64,000 nucleotides of DNA, from contig OZ038451.1 of assembly GCA_964036195.1 (NCBI GenBank), forward strand, positions 12,342,529 through 12,406,528, given 5' to 3'. The stretch comes from Sphaerolaimus hirsutus (taxonomy: Eukaryota > Nematoda > Chromadorea > Monhysterida > Sphaerolaimidae). The translations under genes and the position numbers were made by a program. Below are positions 22,844 through 34,500 of this stretch, piece after piece (position 1 is the stretch's first letter; every line of letters begins with the position of its first letter). Below the pieces are notes generated by a model. That model saw only the letters and a list, made by a program, of their open reading frames with translations, was not told where the DNA came from and did no database searches.

Positions 22844-25800
22844 ATGGGTTCAGAAGGTGCGGACAGCGCGAGCGAGCCTGGCCCGTCGACGACCGCCGGC
22901 CAGGACGAACAGAAGGCTGAGAAAACGTCTGATTCTACGTGAGTCGTGAGCGGTTTGGGTTTTGTGGTTGCGGATGGTTTTGTTCACTGTTTGAGGGGTT
23001 TGGTCGTTTTCGGTCACTGACACATTTGGCACTGTGCCAAGGGAATGTTGGCCTTCTTCTGAGGGAATTTTTTAACTTTAAACTTTGTTTTTTCGACTAC
23101 CTTTTTGTTTTACCAGCTTTTTGGAGGTTTTAACTGGCGCCTGCACCACCTCGAATAATCGCTACTCCAGGTGCAATGTGTAGAAATATATGATTTGTCC
23201 GTGTTCCACTTTCACCCTGAATTATTTTTATCCCATCGTAGGTTCGAATGCAACATCTGCCTGGACACAGCCAAGAATGCAGTCATCAGCATGTGCGGCC
23301 ACCTCTTCTGGTACGTAAATGTTTTCCCTTTCTGTACAGATGCTTCCAGCGTATGTAAATACTAATTTGACAGTCTGCCTAACGGAAAACCTCACTTTTT
23401 TTAAACGTTAACAGAAGGAAAAATCTTATTGAAACCTCTGAAGTAGGTTTACAGTGCGACGCAGGGGTCTCCAAGATTTTGGCCCTCGCGGGGGCTGGAT
23501 AAAAGCAAATCGCTCTCCGTGAGGGATAGATAGCTGAAAATTTTTCAGGGGGGGGGGCTCACGGGGGCAAAATATATAGGCTTTTCTATGCATAGATGGC
23601 AGAAAGGGGAAAAAATCGCTAGAAACAGGTTAAAAGTAGCCGAAAAAGGCCGAAAATAGGGATATAAACATGTGTATAGGCAAAAGCCGTTATTTTGAAG
23701 GTGAAAAACTATAAATGGTATGGAAATTAACGGTTTTGAACGAAAATTGGGACAAAATTTCTCAAAAATCGCTCCAGATAGCTGAGCGATTGGGGGGGGG
23801 GGTGCTCAGGGGGTGGCAGCCAAAATTTTTGCGTCGGGATAGATAGATACATACACCCCACTTCAAAAGTTCGTGCGCGACGATTTTTTTGCCTTTTTAA
23901 AATCGCGATTCATGATGACTACATGCTAGGAGGCTGAGATAGGTGTCAAAAATAGCCCAGACATTTCTCTACCAACGTCTAAATTTTCAGCCCCATAGCT
24001 GTATCATGCCCCAGTTGAGAGCCCCTCAAAGAAATAGTGTGCGGACAAAAGTTCATGCTCCAGGAACAAAAGTTCACTTCCTGGGAGTGGTTGTTGATGG
24101 CCATAGCGACTCAGCCACATGTGCCACCGTCAAGCCGAGCCAGTTTTTGAAGGCGCATGTACAGCCCAAAATTTTGTTGTAGGGGACAAGGATCCTACCC
24201 CAAAGTCCAATGCCATGGGTGTAAATCAGAGATACAACCGAAATGCAAAAATATTGTACTTTTTTCATCACAGTAAAAACTGATAAAATTGCTTGCGAGC
24301 CAGTTCACAGAACCTCTCTCCAGACTTGCCACTTCAGGGAGCATGTGGAATTCACTACGGATTGGCCTGAAATTGACTGGAACATGTATTTTTCCTGTGT
24401 TGAAAAAAGTACGATATTTTTGCGTTTCAGTTGTATCTCTGATTTACACCCATGGCATTGGACTTTGGGGTAGGATCCTTGTCCCCTACAACAATATTTT
24501 GATCTGTACACGCTCCTTCAAAAACTGTCTCGGCTTGACGGTGGCACATGTGGCTGAGTCGCTATGGCCATCAACAACCACTCCCAGGAAGTGAACTTTT
24601 GTTCCTGGCGCATGAACTTTTGTCCGCACACTATTTCTTTGAGGGGCTCTCAACTGGGGCATGAGACAGCTATGGGGTTGAAAATTTAGACGTTGGTAGA
24701 GAAATGTCTGGGCTATCTTTTGACACCTATATCGGCCCCCTAGCATGTAGTCGTCGTGAATCGCCATTTGCAAAATGCGAAAAAATCGTCGCGCACGAAC
24801 TTTTGAAGTGGGGTGTACCTGAGCGGCCTCCCTAGGACCCCCGGTGCGATGTCTCACACAGGGGTCTCCAGGATTTTGGCCCTCGCGGGGGCTGGATAGA
24901 TAGCAAATCGCTCCTCCGGAGGGATAGATAGCTGGAAAATTTTTCTGGGGGGGGGGCTGGCGGGGGCACAATATATAGGCTTTTTCAAGGTTAAGAAGGC
25001 AGAAAGGGGAAAAAATCGCAAATAATCAGTTAAAAGTAGTCAAAAGTATGTATAAAGTGGCTAAAAATAGGTATATAACCGTGTATATAACTGGAAAGCA
25101 CGATTTTGAAGGTGAAAAACTATAAAAAGGTGCGAAAATTGGTGATTTTGAGCGAAAATTGGGGCAAAATTTCTCAAAAACCACTCCAGATAGATAGATA
25201 GCTGAGCGATTTGGGGGGGGGGTCGTTGGGGGTAGTAGCCAAAAATTTTGCCTCGGGATAGATAGATAGCTGAGTCGCCTCCGGGATAGATAGATAGCTG
25301 GCCGATTGGGGGGGGGGCCCCCTAGGAGACCCCTGGTCTCACACCTCCCGTCACTGCACCCCCTCAGCTGGCCGTGCCTGCACCAGTGGCTGGAAACGCG
25401 CCCCAACCGGCAGACGTGCCCCGTGTGCAAGTCGGCCGTCAGCCACGACAAGGTCATCCCTCTGTACGGCCGCGGCGGCGACGGCTCCGACCCCAGGGCC
25501 AAAGCGCCGCCCCGTCCGCAGGGACAGAGATCGGAACCGACCTATTCGGTTTGAGCGTGGGGTGGTTGGGGAATTGGGAATTTAAACCGCGTAGTGGCCA
25601 CTAATTTAGCCTAGGGAGGGGGTGAGGTAACCCTTGTTTGTCCGTGTATTTACCAGCATGTAAATATAAAAATACTGTAACTCATCAGGGTACTGAAGTC
25701 CCGTGCAACATACCGTACTTCCTAGAATCGACTGAGGCTCTCTGTGCATGTTTACCCGCTGTGCATGTAGACCCTAATTTTCACTCAAAATCGCTCATTT

Positions 25801-27452
25801 TCATACCATTTTATACATTTTCACCTTCAAAATCACTAGTTCATGTGTTCTATTGTCTATTTTCAGCTATTTCTTGTCGTATATGTGCTTATATACCCAT
25901 TTTTAGTAATTTTTCACCTACTTTTAGCGATTTTTCTACCTTTTTTCCTCATTTTGAAAAAGCCTATACAATGAACCCTCACGAACCCCCAAACCCCCCC
26001 AAAAAATTTTATAGCTAAATATCTATCCCTCCAGAGGAGCGATTAGCCATCTATCCAACCCCCTGGAGGGTCAAAGTCTTGAATACTCCTGACATGCACA
26101 ACGGGTAAACATGCACAGAGGCACAGGCCCCCTAGAATCATCCCCTTGAATTGACTCCCCTCGAAATACCCCAGGTATAAACAGAAGGGCATGATTGCCC
26201 TTTTGTTTATTACCATCAATTTCTAACCTTCAATTTCTTATTTCCCACATAACTGATTCGATCGACGATACACATTTTCAGTGGTATCTCAGGGTTTCCC
26301 CGGCTTCAATTGGGGCGGTGCGGGGGCCGGCTGGGGCGACAACCAGGCGGGCGGCGGGCTGCAGTTTTCGTTCGGCATCGGTGCCTTCCCTTTCACCATG
26401 TTCGCCACCACTATGAACTTTGGGGAGCAACGACCCAATGCTGGTGAGTTTTGAGTGCTTGATTAAGATTTAAATGTGTGTATTTATGTAGGTTCTTTTT
26501 TGGATGGTTGGGGCGAGCACAGGCACGAGGCTAAATATATTTTGACATAAATGGATTTAGATAGGTTGGACTAAGTAAGGCCGGGTTTTTTTAAACAGTT
26601 TTATATATATAAAAAAGTTTTTCCATCCCTAGTCTGGACATAGATCCAGTGTGCCATACTTTGATGTGTACATTACATGTAAAAGTGGCTAAATGTTGGT
26701 GAAATTTTTCAAATTAGCAAGTTGCAAAATCGGTGAGCTTAAGTCATTGGAAAATTCAGGAAAAAGATGCAATAGCCATTGGACAAATATCGATCTAACC
26801 AGGGACGTATCCAGGATTTTGGAGCGGGGGGGGGCTGCTTGTTTACGGAGCTCCGCGAACGGGGGGGCTCAGCCCCCCCCCCCTAAAATTTTCCCTACAT
26901 GGTGGCGGAATAGCGTCATGGCGCTGGCGCCATTCGTAGGCGCCACGCTATGGCGTTGGCGCTGGCGCCAGAAATCGCTAATTTGTATGTAAATATACAT
27001 ACAAATAGGGCGATGAACACGCCATTTAGTGTAATTTATAGTGAATTGAGAGTACGATGACCCATTTTCTGATAATAAAGCTGTGTGATCGAGAAATGCG
27101 CAAAATTTTTTCAAACACCTTCAAAAGTCGTACCAAAAGTCGCATTTTCACCGACTTTTGAGGTCTCACCCGGGAAGGGGGGGGGCTGCAGCCCCCCCCG
27201 CCCCCCCCTGGATACGTCCTTGGATCTAACATCGATCTATTTATCTGGCTCTTTTGGTTGGATCACCATCGTTTTAATCCCCCTTTAGATAGTCTTAAGT
27301 CGGTAATCAGCAAAACGTGTGGCAGATTTAAACATCAAAATGTTCCATTCGCAGCGCAGCCGGGCACGCCAGAATACCAGGAAGAACAGAGCATGTCGCG
27401 CATATTTCTCTGGCTAGCGCTAATTTTCATAGTCTGGCTGATGCTCGCGTGA
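22844..27452 (+). CDS. RNF185: RNF185/RNF5-type ER membrane RING E3 ubiquitin ligase
   Basis: Five exons, 22844-22938, 23242-23310, 25368-25548, 26293-26443 and 27355-27452, join in phase to 197 aa (human RNF185 is 192). The C3HC4 RING uses Cys35, Cys38, Cys50, His52, Cys55, Cys58, Cys72 and Cys75, with [20 protein letters not shown] almost as in RNF185. The conserved VIPLYGRG and PPRPQGQR follow at about 84-115. The C-terminal half has a glycine-rich linker, a first hydrophobic segment ([17 protein letters not shown]) and a final membrane anchor (about 179-197). The family works in ER-associated degradation. The start is the ATG after a C-rich leader at 22844. Intron 2 (2 kb) is almost wholly two adjacent family D elements. 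Intron 4 holds a GTATCCAGG element. The exon 4 acceptor is the second of two CAG sites, chosen for phase and similarity. Confidence 0.95.
23462..24843. mobile_element. Family D hAT-like element carrying an internal foldback
   Basis: Starts CAGGGGTCTCCAAGATTTTG and ends near CCCTAGGACCCCCG. Flanks GTGCGACG and GTGCGATG match at seven of eight bases. It has G-runs, GATAGATAGCTGAGCGATT words and a foldback of about 950 bp inserted at 23868-24821. Confidence 0.75.
23868..24821. repeat. Foldback element with about 400-bp inverted arms
   Basis: The left end ACACCCCACTTCAAAAGTTC is mirrored at the right by GAACTTTTGAAGTGGGGTGT. Arms at about 23868-24275 and 24405-24821 are highly similar; the core is about 130 bp. 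ORFs inside appear twice as mirror copies and are not genes. Confidence 0.85.
24859..25335. mobile_element. Family D hAT-like element, exact 8-bp TSD
   Basis: Starts CAGGGGTCTCCAGGATTTTG, ends GGAGACCCCTG. Flanking GTCTCACA at 24851-24858 and 25336-25343 is identical. Contains GATA tetranucleotide tracts beside G-runs. Ends 32 bp upstream of RNF185 exon 3. Confidence 0.85.
25741..26121. repeat. Family D-like core with its own inverted ends
   Basis: TCTGTGCATGTTTACCCG at the left mirrors CGGGTAAACATGCACAGA at the right. Between them lies the family D interior in reverse orientation (CTCAAAATCGCTCATTTTCA). In RNF185 intron 3. Confidence 0.7.
26800..27222. mobile_element. Family E hAT-like element (CAGGGACGTATCCAGG), exact 8-bp TSD
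   Basis: Ends CAGGGACGTATCCAGGATTT and CCTGGATACGTCCTTG. Flanks GATCTAAC at 26792-26799 and 27223-27230 are identical. G-run near one end, C-run near the other, and a TGGCGC/GCGCCA-rich core. In RNF185 intron 4. Confidence 0.88.
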
Positions 27453-27964
27453 TCGTTGATATAGTCAACCGACAGCACACCTTACAATGAAATCTACCAT
27501 ATTCCATCTGAATAAACGAACGAACATTTCAATTTTTTCCTCATCACGTCACATGGCTCCCAATTGGTTAATTTCGTGAACATTTTTAACGTGACCTTAT
27601 TCATCAAAACACTGTATCATTCATTGTATAGCGTTATGTCCGTCTAGTATACCTGCAAAATCTGCAGCACAAGTGGGGTGATTGAACTAGTGCCATGTTG
27701 TCAGCTTCACTAATTTCATTGTGTGACGTTGTGTTCTTGGTTGGTGGGTTGTATTTATTTATTTACTTGTGGGTTTAATGAGTGTAAACCAATGATTTTA
27801 ATGGGCGTTTTGCGGGACTTTGCTGATTTCTGGTGAATATTATCCATCCACTTTCTTAATTTTATGAAAAACAACTATCTCGATTGCATTCCACAACGTA
27901 CCATTCGCATACTATTGCAGTTAATTACATCTAAAAACGCAAATAATGGCCCAAAGTTCCCCCA

Positions 27965-28180
27965 CACATTAGTTGAGATAGCAAAAAAATGCCAACTGAA
28001 TGTCAACTAAATAACAAAAAAATTTTTTTTAAAGCATCACACTTAACAGAAACAATGAAAATTAAGTGTCACGATATAAAATAAACGATTCTCTATCACG
28101 TGAAAAACTTGAAACAACAAAATTAGCAAAATTTAGTTGAATTAAGTTGACACGATGATGTCAACTAGTAGTGCGTGTGG
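27965..28180. repeat. Family B MITE
   Basis: CACACATTAGTTGAGATAGC left end; GATGTCAACTAGTAGTGCGT right end; shared AACAGAAACAATGAAAATTA interior. Confidence 0.7.
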
Positions 28181-28210
28181 ACCCAATGAACGGCAATTTA
28201 CCAAGCTCAC

Positions 28211-28292
28211 CGTAATATAGCGCATCGGTTCTGTAAATAGTTTTTTTCTAGTTTGCTGCTTTCCGGTTCGAATAGTAAACTCAGTAGTGATA
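28211..28292 (-). CDS. Possible orphan exon, protein unidentified
   Basis: Read on the minus strand, a TTGCTCAG acceptor opens a 27-codon frame (one leading base, then codons) that ends at ACG/gtgagc, a strong donor. The peptide has FTIRTGKQQTRKKLF in its middle and is basic. I do not recognise the family, and no partner exon could be joined. It may be chance. Confidence 0.3.
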
Positions 28293-28547
28293 CTGAGCAA
28301 TATTAGTGGGCAGGGTTGGCAAAATATCAGGGAAAAAAATAATAAAATTGACAATTTAAGAATGAAATAAAATAAAATGGAAAATTTCAACAACAGAAAA
28401 ATGTATAAAAATTCAAATTTTCGTAAACAAATTGTAAAATTGTATAAAAATTCTATTTTTTTTGTAAAATTGTATAACAATTCATAATTTTTGTAAATTT
28501 TTTATCTTATTGCTTGAGTTTCTGCCTGTTTATTTAGGGAAATGGGG

Positions 28548-28950
28548 GCAGTCCTAAGCCCTGTAGTGTCAAATGTCATGTAGAATGTCATGCAGAATGT
28601 CATGCAAAGTGTTAATTGTCATGACAAATGTGAAGTAAAGTGTCAATTGTCAAGCAAACTAACCAAATTTTATGTTGTAATTTAATCTTATGTTTTGTAT
28701 CCAAATCTTATGTGAACATTTTAATACAAAAAACATAAGCTTTGGATACAAAGCATAAGATTTGGATACAAAAACATGATATTTGGATACAATTTGCATA
28801 TTGCATGACATTTGGCATTACATGACAATTGGCACTTTGCTTTTATGTTTGACATGACACTTGGCATTTTGCATAACAAATGACACTTCACTTTACATTT
28901 GTCAAGCCAATTGACACTTTGCATAACATTTTACAAATGCACCCAGCACA
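28548..28950. repeat. Family A MITE, long copy
   Basis: GGCAGTCCTAAGCCCTG at the left, then arrays of TGTCATGCA and TGACACTT words. The middle holds AAGATTTGGATACAAA words like those at 1741-1815 and 30545-30600. Confidence 0.65.
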
Positions 28951-29404
28951 CTCCAGTAGTTCTTCAACTGAAAATGCAAATAATTGTTGTCAATAATTGT
29001 AACTTTACACTTTCAACTAGCTAAGAATACCTACTGCATGCAACTTTTTTAAGTGATGGAAATGTTTCACTTCATTTGTTTTTCATCCCAGATTCTGATT
29101 ATTTGTAAAAAAAATTGTAAAATGGTGTCATTTTATTTTATTAACAACTTTTAGGAATAAAATAAGATAAAATGAAACAAGAATAAAAAAATAAAATACA
29201 TTCTTATACAATTGGTATGCAAATAATTTTTATAAAACCAACCCTGGTAGTGAAGTGAGCAGTAAACTCTGCTTGGTTTGTTCCAGTCATCCCGCAACAC
29301 AGTTAATTTGCCCGACTAATTCTTTTAAACTACCTAGGTAACCTAAAGATGTGTGGAGCTCATTGATCATCAGATTGACATTTCCATAAGTAATCGGGGT
29401 TTAG

Positions 29405-30936
29405 CTATGGGAAACATTCGAAAAATTTCAATTCGACTCGCTCCGCTGGCTGCTGAAATGTGGAAAACTTCTGCGTGTCGATAATTCCTTGCAGGTTTTT
29501 ACATATACCGTATTTCCTCGAAATACCCCCCCCCCCTGAATTAACCATCCCCCCCTCGAAATACCCCCGGGTGTATCGAGCTGGTGAAAAATAAACCCCT
29601 CCTCGAAATACCCCACGCCTGGAATGATGTACATCGGTTAGCGCTTTCTACATGTCAGTTTAGGGGTTCATATATCCGCGCGTTTTTGTGTATACCGTAT
29701 TTCCTCGAAATACCCCCCCTTTGAAATATCCCCCCCCTCGTTTGACCCCCCCCCCTCTCGAGACCACTATGAAACAATCACCCCCCCCCTCGAAATACCC
29801 CCCCAAATTGAGTGTAAAGGGAACGTACATGACAATAACTGTAGTTTGTGTTCAGTCTACTGCAGAACACACGTTAAANNNNNNNNNNNNNNNNNNNNNN
29901 NNNNNNNNNNNNNNNNNNNNNNNNNNNNNNNNNNNNNNNNNNNNNNNNNNNNNNNNNNNNNNNNNNNNNNNNNNNNNNNNNNNNNNNNNNNNNNNNNNNN
30001 NNNNNNNNNNNNNNNNNNNNNNNNNNNNNNNNNNNNNNNNNNNNNNNNNNNNNNNNNNNNNNNNNNNNNNNNNNNNNNCAAACTGGCAGCAATAAATACA
30101 TCACATACATTGCATTCATAAATACATCATTCCGGACGGATGCTATTTTGAGGGGGTTATTGATTCATTGTGGCCATTTTGGGGGATATTCCGAGGGGTG
30201 TATTCAGAGGGAAAATCCGGTATACAAGCACAAGAAATAATGGCACAATTTCAGATAGCCTTCGTGCCAAGCGGCAATTCTACAGACGCGGCCAAGCAGA
30301 GGCAAATGCGGCACCAATTCTGCAGCCCACTTACCAATTCGTGCCGCTGCACAGTCAAGTTCACACTCGCTACCAACCCATCATGCCGCAGTACTACACG
30401 TGCAAACTGGTGCCAGTCCCAGACCCTGTAAAAGACCCTGTGTAGTGTAAAATACCCTGTGAAATGTTATGTGTCATGTAGAAGATCCTGTAAAATGTCA
30501 TGTGTCATGTAAAAGACCCTGTAAAGTGACATGTGTATTCTCTGTTATTGTATTGTATCTTAATCTTATAAACAAAAGAAACATAAGATTTGGATACAAT
30601 ACGATAAGATAGGATACACATGACACTTTACATGGTCTTTTACACGACACATGAAAATTACCAGAGTCTTTTACACTTTACAGGGTCTTTTACAAGGTCC
30701 GGGACTGCCCCCAGGTCTACGGCAGTCCATACCAGGATACGAGCGTGCTGCAACTGCACTGGCACCCACACGTGCCGTTGAACAGCAACTACGTGCACGT
30801 GCCCTGTTCCATGGCCGGCGCCAGGGGGTGCCATTTGATGCAGACCGCCACCAGCAAAAGGTATGGCAGGGACAAGTTTGATAGCACTGGATTGTATAGT
30901 GAGCTGGTGTTGGAGTTTATTGTGAGAGTGCAGTGA
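29405..30936 (+). CDS. Unidentified gene, last exons (5' part and an exon probably missing)
   Basis: Two exons join in phase: 30255-30409 and 30715-30936, stop TGA at 30934. The codons are GC3-rich. The joined peptide includes QPTYQFVPLHSQVHTRY and, across the junction, YYTCKLVYGSPYQD, with four cysteines in the last 110 residues. An upstream candidate exon, 29405-29494 (30 codons, containing FDSLRWLLKCGKLL), ends in phase 0 while 30255 needs phase 1. So an exon is probably hidden in or near the N gap (29879-30078). No family recognised. The intron 30410-30714 is exactly one family A MITE. Confidence 0.55.
29507..29620. repeat. Family C MITE fragment
   Basis: TACCGTATTTCCTCGAAATA left end followed by C-runs and CCTCGAAATACCCC words. 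No matching right end. Confidence 0.55.
29692..30225. repeat. Family C MITE interrupted by the assembly gap
   Basis: TACCGTATTTCCTCGAAATA at the left; the right side has GGGGGATATTCCGAGG and GAAAATCCGGTA. The unresolved 200 bases lie inside it. Confidence 0.6.
29879..30078. other. Assembly gap (200 N)
   Basis: A run of exactly 200 N inside a family C repeat, probably a placeholder length. Confidence 0.99.
30410..30714 (+). repeat. Family A MITE that forms a complete intron
   Basis: The element starts GTGCCAGTCCCAGACCCTG and ends GGTCCGGGACTGCCCCCAG. Its first two bases serve as the GT donor and its last two as the AG acceptor between coding exons ending CTG and starting GTC. The reading frame is kept across the join. 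Confidence 0.7.
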
Positions 30937-31599
30937 ATTGTAAATATTTACTTATTAGCAGTTGTATTCAAATATTTATATGACAGTTTTCTCTGCATAT
31001 TTTTCTGTTAGATTTTGTTGTGTAATTGTGATGCTTGTATGCTTTTATAACTCATCTACACCCACCTGTGAAAATTATATCTATCAGCTTGTGAAAAATA
31101 TTCTTGTAATCTAATCTGTACATACGCTTTAAAAATTCATGAAAAATTGAGATTAGAAAATTCATCATTCAAATTTCAATCATTAATTTTCAGCCTATTC
31201 AAATGCAATGTCACATAACGGTGAATTTAGGATTGTTTCACTGGAGGGGGGGGGGGTATTTATATTTACGGTCCGTAGAACGGTGTAGGGAGCGCCCACT
31301 AAAACTTAACATTTGTGGTAAAAAAAGGCAACGGAATTACGTCAAGAAGGCACAATTGGTGTTATCGATGAGCCCAAAAAGCGCAGTACACACGTAATTT
31401 ATACACATAAATATTTTTGCACACAGCGCCAGGAAACTAGGTATCCTTATCGAGTGCATTTGTAGAGCGATACGTCCTTGCATCCCCATCCCTGGATACG
31501 TCCTTAAGACATTCAAAATCAAATCTAAATCACAAAACTCGCGCTGTCCCAGGACTTATGGAACATATCACAATTTACATACACGTCACCAATGTCGAC

Positions 31600-34500
31600 C
31601 TAGTAGAAGAGCTTGGTTTCTTCGACGGACGCTTGCGTTGTGTCACTGGCGCTGTGGGTTGTTTGGGCTATGGTGGTCAATTTGAATGTAAAAAAGTGGT
31701 AAAAAAGCAACGGGAATTAGTATTTTCTGAGTTTTTATTTACCTATTTATTTTTCTCAAAATCACCCGTTTTTTCAACGCTAGTTACAAACAAGAAAACT
31801 CACCCGTAATCAAGCATCAGACGATTGTTGCAATAATCCCACCAAGTTTGGTGAAGAATTGGAAGAAAGTTACGTATAATATAAGCAAAAACATATGAGC
31901 AAAACATCATGGATGGACGCTGCGCATATTTTTCTTTATTTGTTAACCAATTTTATCGATATTTCTCTCAAATTGATATTTCAACTTTTTGTGTAATAGA
32001 GCATAGTTAATTTTATGTAGGTAGTGACACTAAATTTTCATTATTTCTGCTAAGTGTGATGCTTTGAAATAGTTTATGTGTCATTTAGTTGACACGTTCA
32101 ATCATTCAGTTGACACGAATTTGCGGTTTCAACTAGCTAGTGAGGCTCAATTGTGGGTCTATTGCAACAACGTCCTGTGCGGGTTCCTGTGCCGCCTTCG
32201 CTTTGGCTTCAGCGGACTGCCCTTTGACGGTCTTCACCAGTCGGGTGTTGATGTATAGGGTTTGTTAGCAAACTACTGCGGCAGTAAGTTTTCTGGGTGA
32301 ATTGAGCTACTTTGCATCAAATTAAAGAAGGCGTGACCTTCAATTAAGGTTAGAAAACTGCAAACTATTCAGTAGCTCCGTTCGCCCACAAAATGTAATG
32401 TCCCAGTAATTTGCGAACAAATAAAACACTTTGGATACATGTAAGCAGCCATAGGCGGTGGTTGCGCGAAACGCTCCTTGCTGAAAATGTGGAGATCCTC
32501 GAGCTGGTTACGGCGACACGGTAGTTATTTACAACCCTAGTGCTTTACTGCACCAGGTGCCAGTCGCGAGCCCTGTAGAGTGTAAAGTCAAGTGTCAAAT
32601 GTCATGCAAATTTGTCAATTGCCATGCAAAGTGTCAAACTTCTAGTAATAAAACATTTTCCTTTTTGCTTTGATTCTACATTTTACATTTTACATCTTGC
32701 ATGACATTTGAAACTTCACTTGACACTCTACACACTCGGGACTTCCCCAGTAAAGTAAACCCCACAACCTCAAATAGCCTACCCCCCAAAAAAAAAAACC
32801 GCACTGACTGTATCCTGTACTCGAAGAAGGCGACCACGGGCAGGCCGCACAGGACGATCACGTAGACGAGCACCATGAACCAGCGGTCGTCCGCCAGCTG
32901 CGTGTCGCACGTGCCGTTCTCGTAGCGCCGGTTCCACGTGCAGTGGCACACCCCTGGCGACAAGTGTGCTTATTTAATTAGGTAAATGTTAAGATTGTTA
33001 ATTTGTCGCTACCCATTTGACTCCCGTAGACAGAGTGGTATTCTAATGAAGAAATTGAATTGAATAGGTATTTACATAGAATGGACATTTAGGATGCAAT
33101 GGCGAGAGTTTCGCGTGAGGAATGTGGTGGAATTTTTGTGGTCCTTCTCTATCTGGAGCCAGTTCCGCAAAATGAGAAACGAGAAGTGAACTGGCAAAAG
33201 CGAAGTAAAAAAATAAAAAGAATTTATCTTCGCTTTAGCCAATTCACTTGCCGTTTCACTTCGCCTTTGCGCTTTTACTTCGCCTTTGCCATTTCACTTC
33301 TCACTTCTCATTTTGTGGAACTGGCACCTGCTGCCTCTGTGCCACCCCCGCAGAGCAGGTTTTATTGAAAGTCACCAACAATGGTCACAAAAGACAGCTG
33401 TAGATGCTAGCAAAACTAGCTTAAATATGCTAAAACAAAACACACCAGTTGAGAACAGCGTGGGGGGATTCGGGTAGAAGGCGTGGCTGCGTTGGAGGTA
33501 GGTTTTAAGTCTGAAGTCGCATTATCAGACTCATAAAAAAAAATACGTTCTCTCGTAATACAGATTTTTCTAAGCAAGTCGCCCAGTCAAAACATCTTGT
33601 ACTGACAAATTTTGGCTCGCGTAAATAATTATAAAACACCTTTTACAAGATACGGGTTAAATTTATGAAAGTTTTTCGTATTTCACCAGTTGCTTCACTT
33701 AGACAACAAGTACTGAACTGACACGCCTCCCCCCAACCGACCTGCCATGTGGTCCGCAAATGTTCTTGCCATTTTCCACAACTGCGTTGGTTGTCGAATC
33801 AGCCATATTTAACAGTAAATACTGTATCCACTACAAAAAAACGGCAATTGGTATTTCCCTCCTACCTAATTGACCTAAATGACTTTTGTAGGGTTCCAGA
33901 CCTGTTATGGTTTACATATTTAAATATGTAGTTTGCCGCTGGAGAGTTTTTGTTGACAGTTATTTCGGTTGCTCTAGGAAAAGCCTTGAAGCATGATGAA
34001 AAACTTTTTGCCATCATAGGTTTGTATAAAAATGGGCATTTAACTGACCAAACGGCACAGTATAATAATCTTTGATTGTGTCGGTCAAACGGCACTCGAT
34101 AGTCAAGTCCGCATCCTCAGCGATCACAGGTGTGATTGTGAGATATCTGTGACCAAATTGGAGGTGTAAATAGGTATTTAGACTTAGGTCACACAAACAT
34201 TGTGTGCGTTCACAGTGTAGTAGTTGAGTGAACTGTAGTAAGTTCATTCAAATACTACAACAGTATAGTACCAGACTTGTCATTATGAAATTGAAACATT
34301 TAAAAATTCAATATACCTACTTACACACCAGAGCTTCAATTGTGTGAATATCATGACAAGCAAAAGTTCAAAATTTAAAAATAATTCTAAATGAATTTTG
34401 TTTAAATTTTGAAAATACCTAATTTTTGAGCGCTTTCAACACCTTGAATTTAAATTCCCTCAAAGGCATGGGCATGTTCAAGGTGGTCCAAATTATTAGA

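Noticed and set aside
24486-24971. 161-codon minus-strand frame, with a near-identical partner at 23943-24182
   Set aside because: The two are mirror copies in the arms of a foldback element.
23463-25335. CRISPR-like regular repeats
   Set aside because: The repeated words are contiguous tetranucleotide and G-run tracts inside transposons, not direct repeats with unique spacers, and the DNA is eukaryotic.
29688-30121. ORFs spanning the N gap
   Set aside because: They consist mostly of unknown residues created by translating N.
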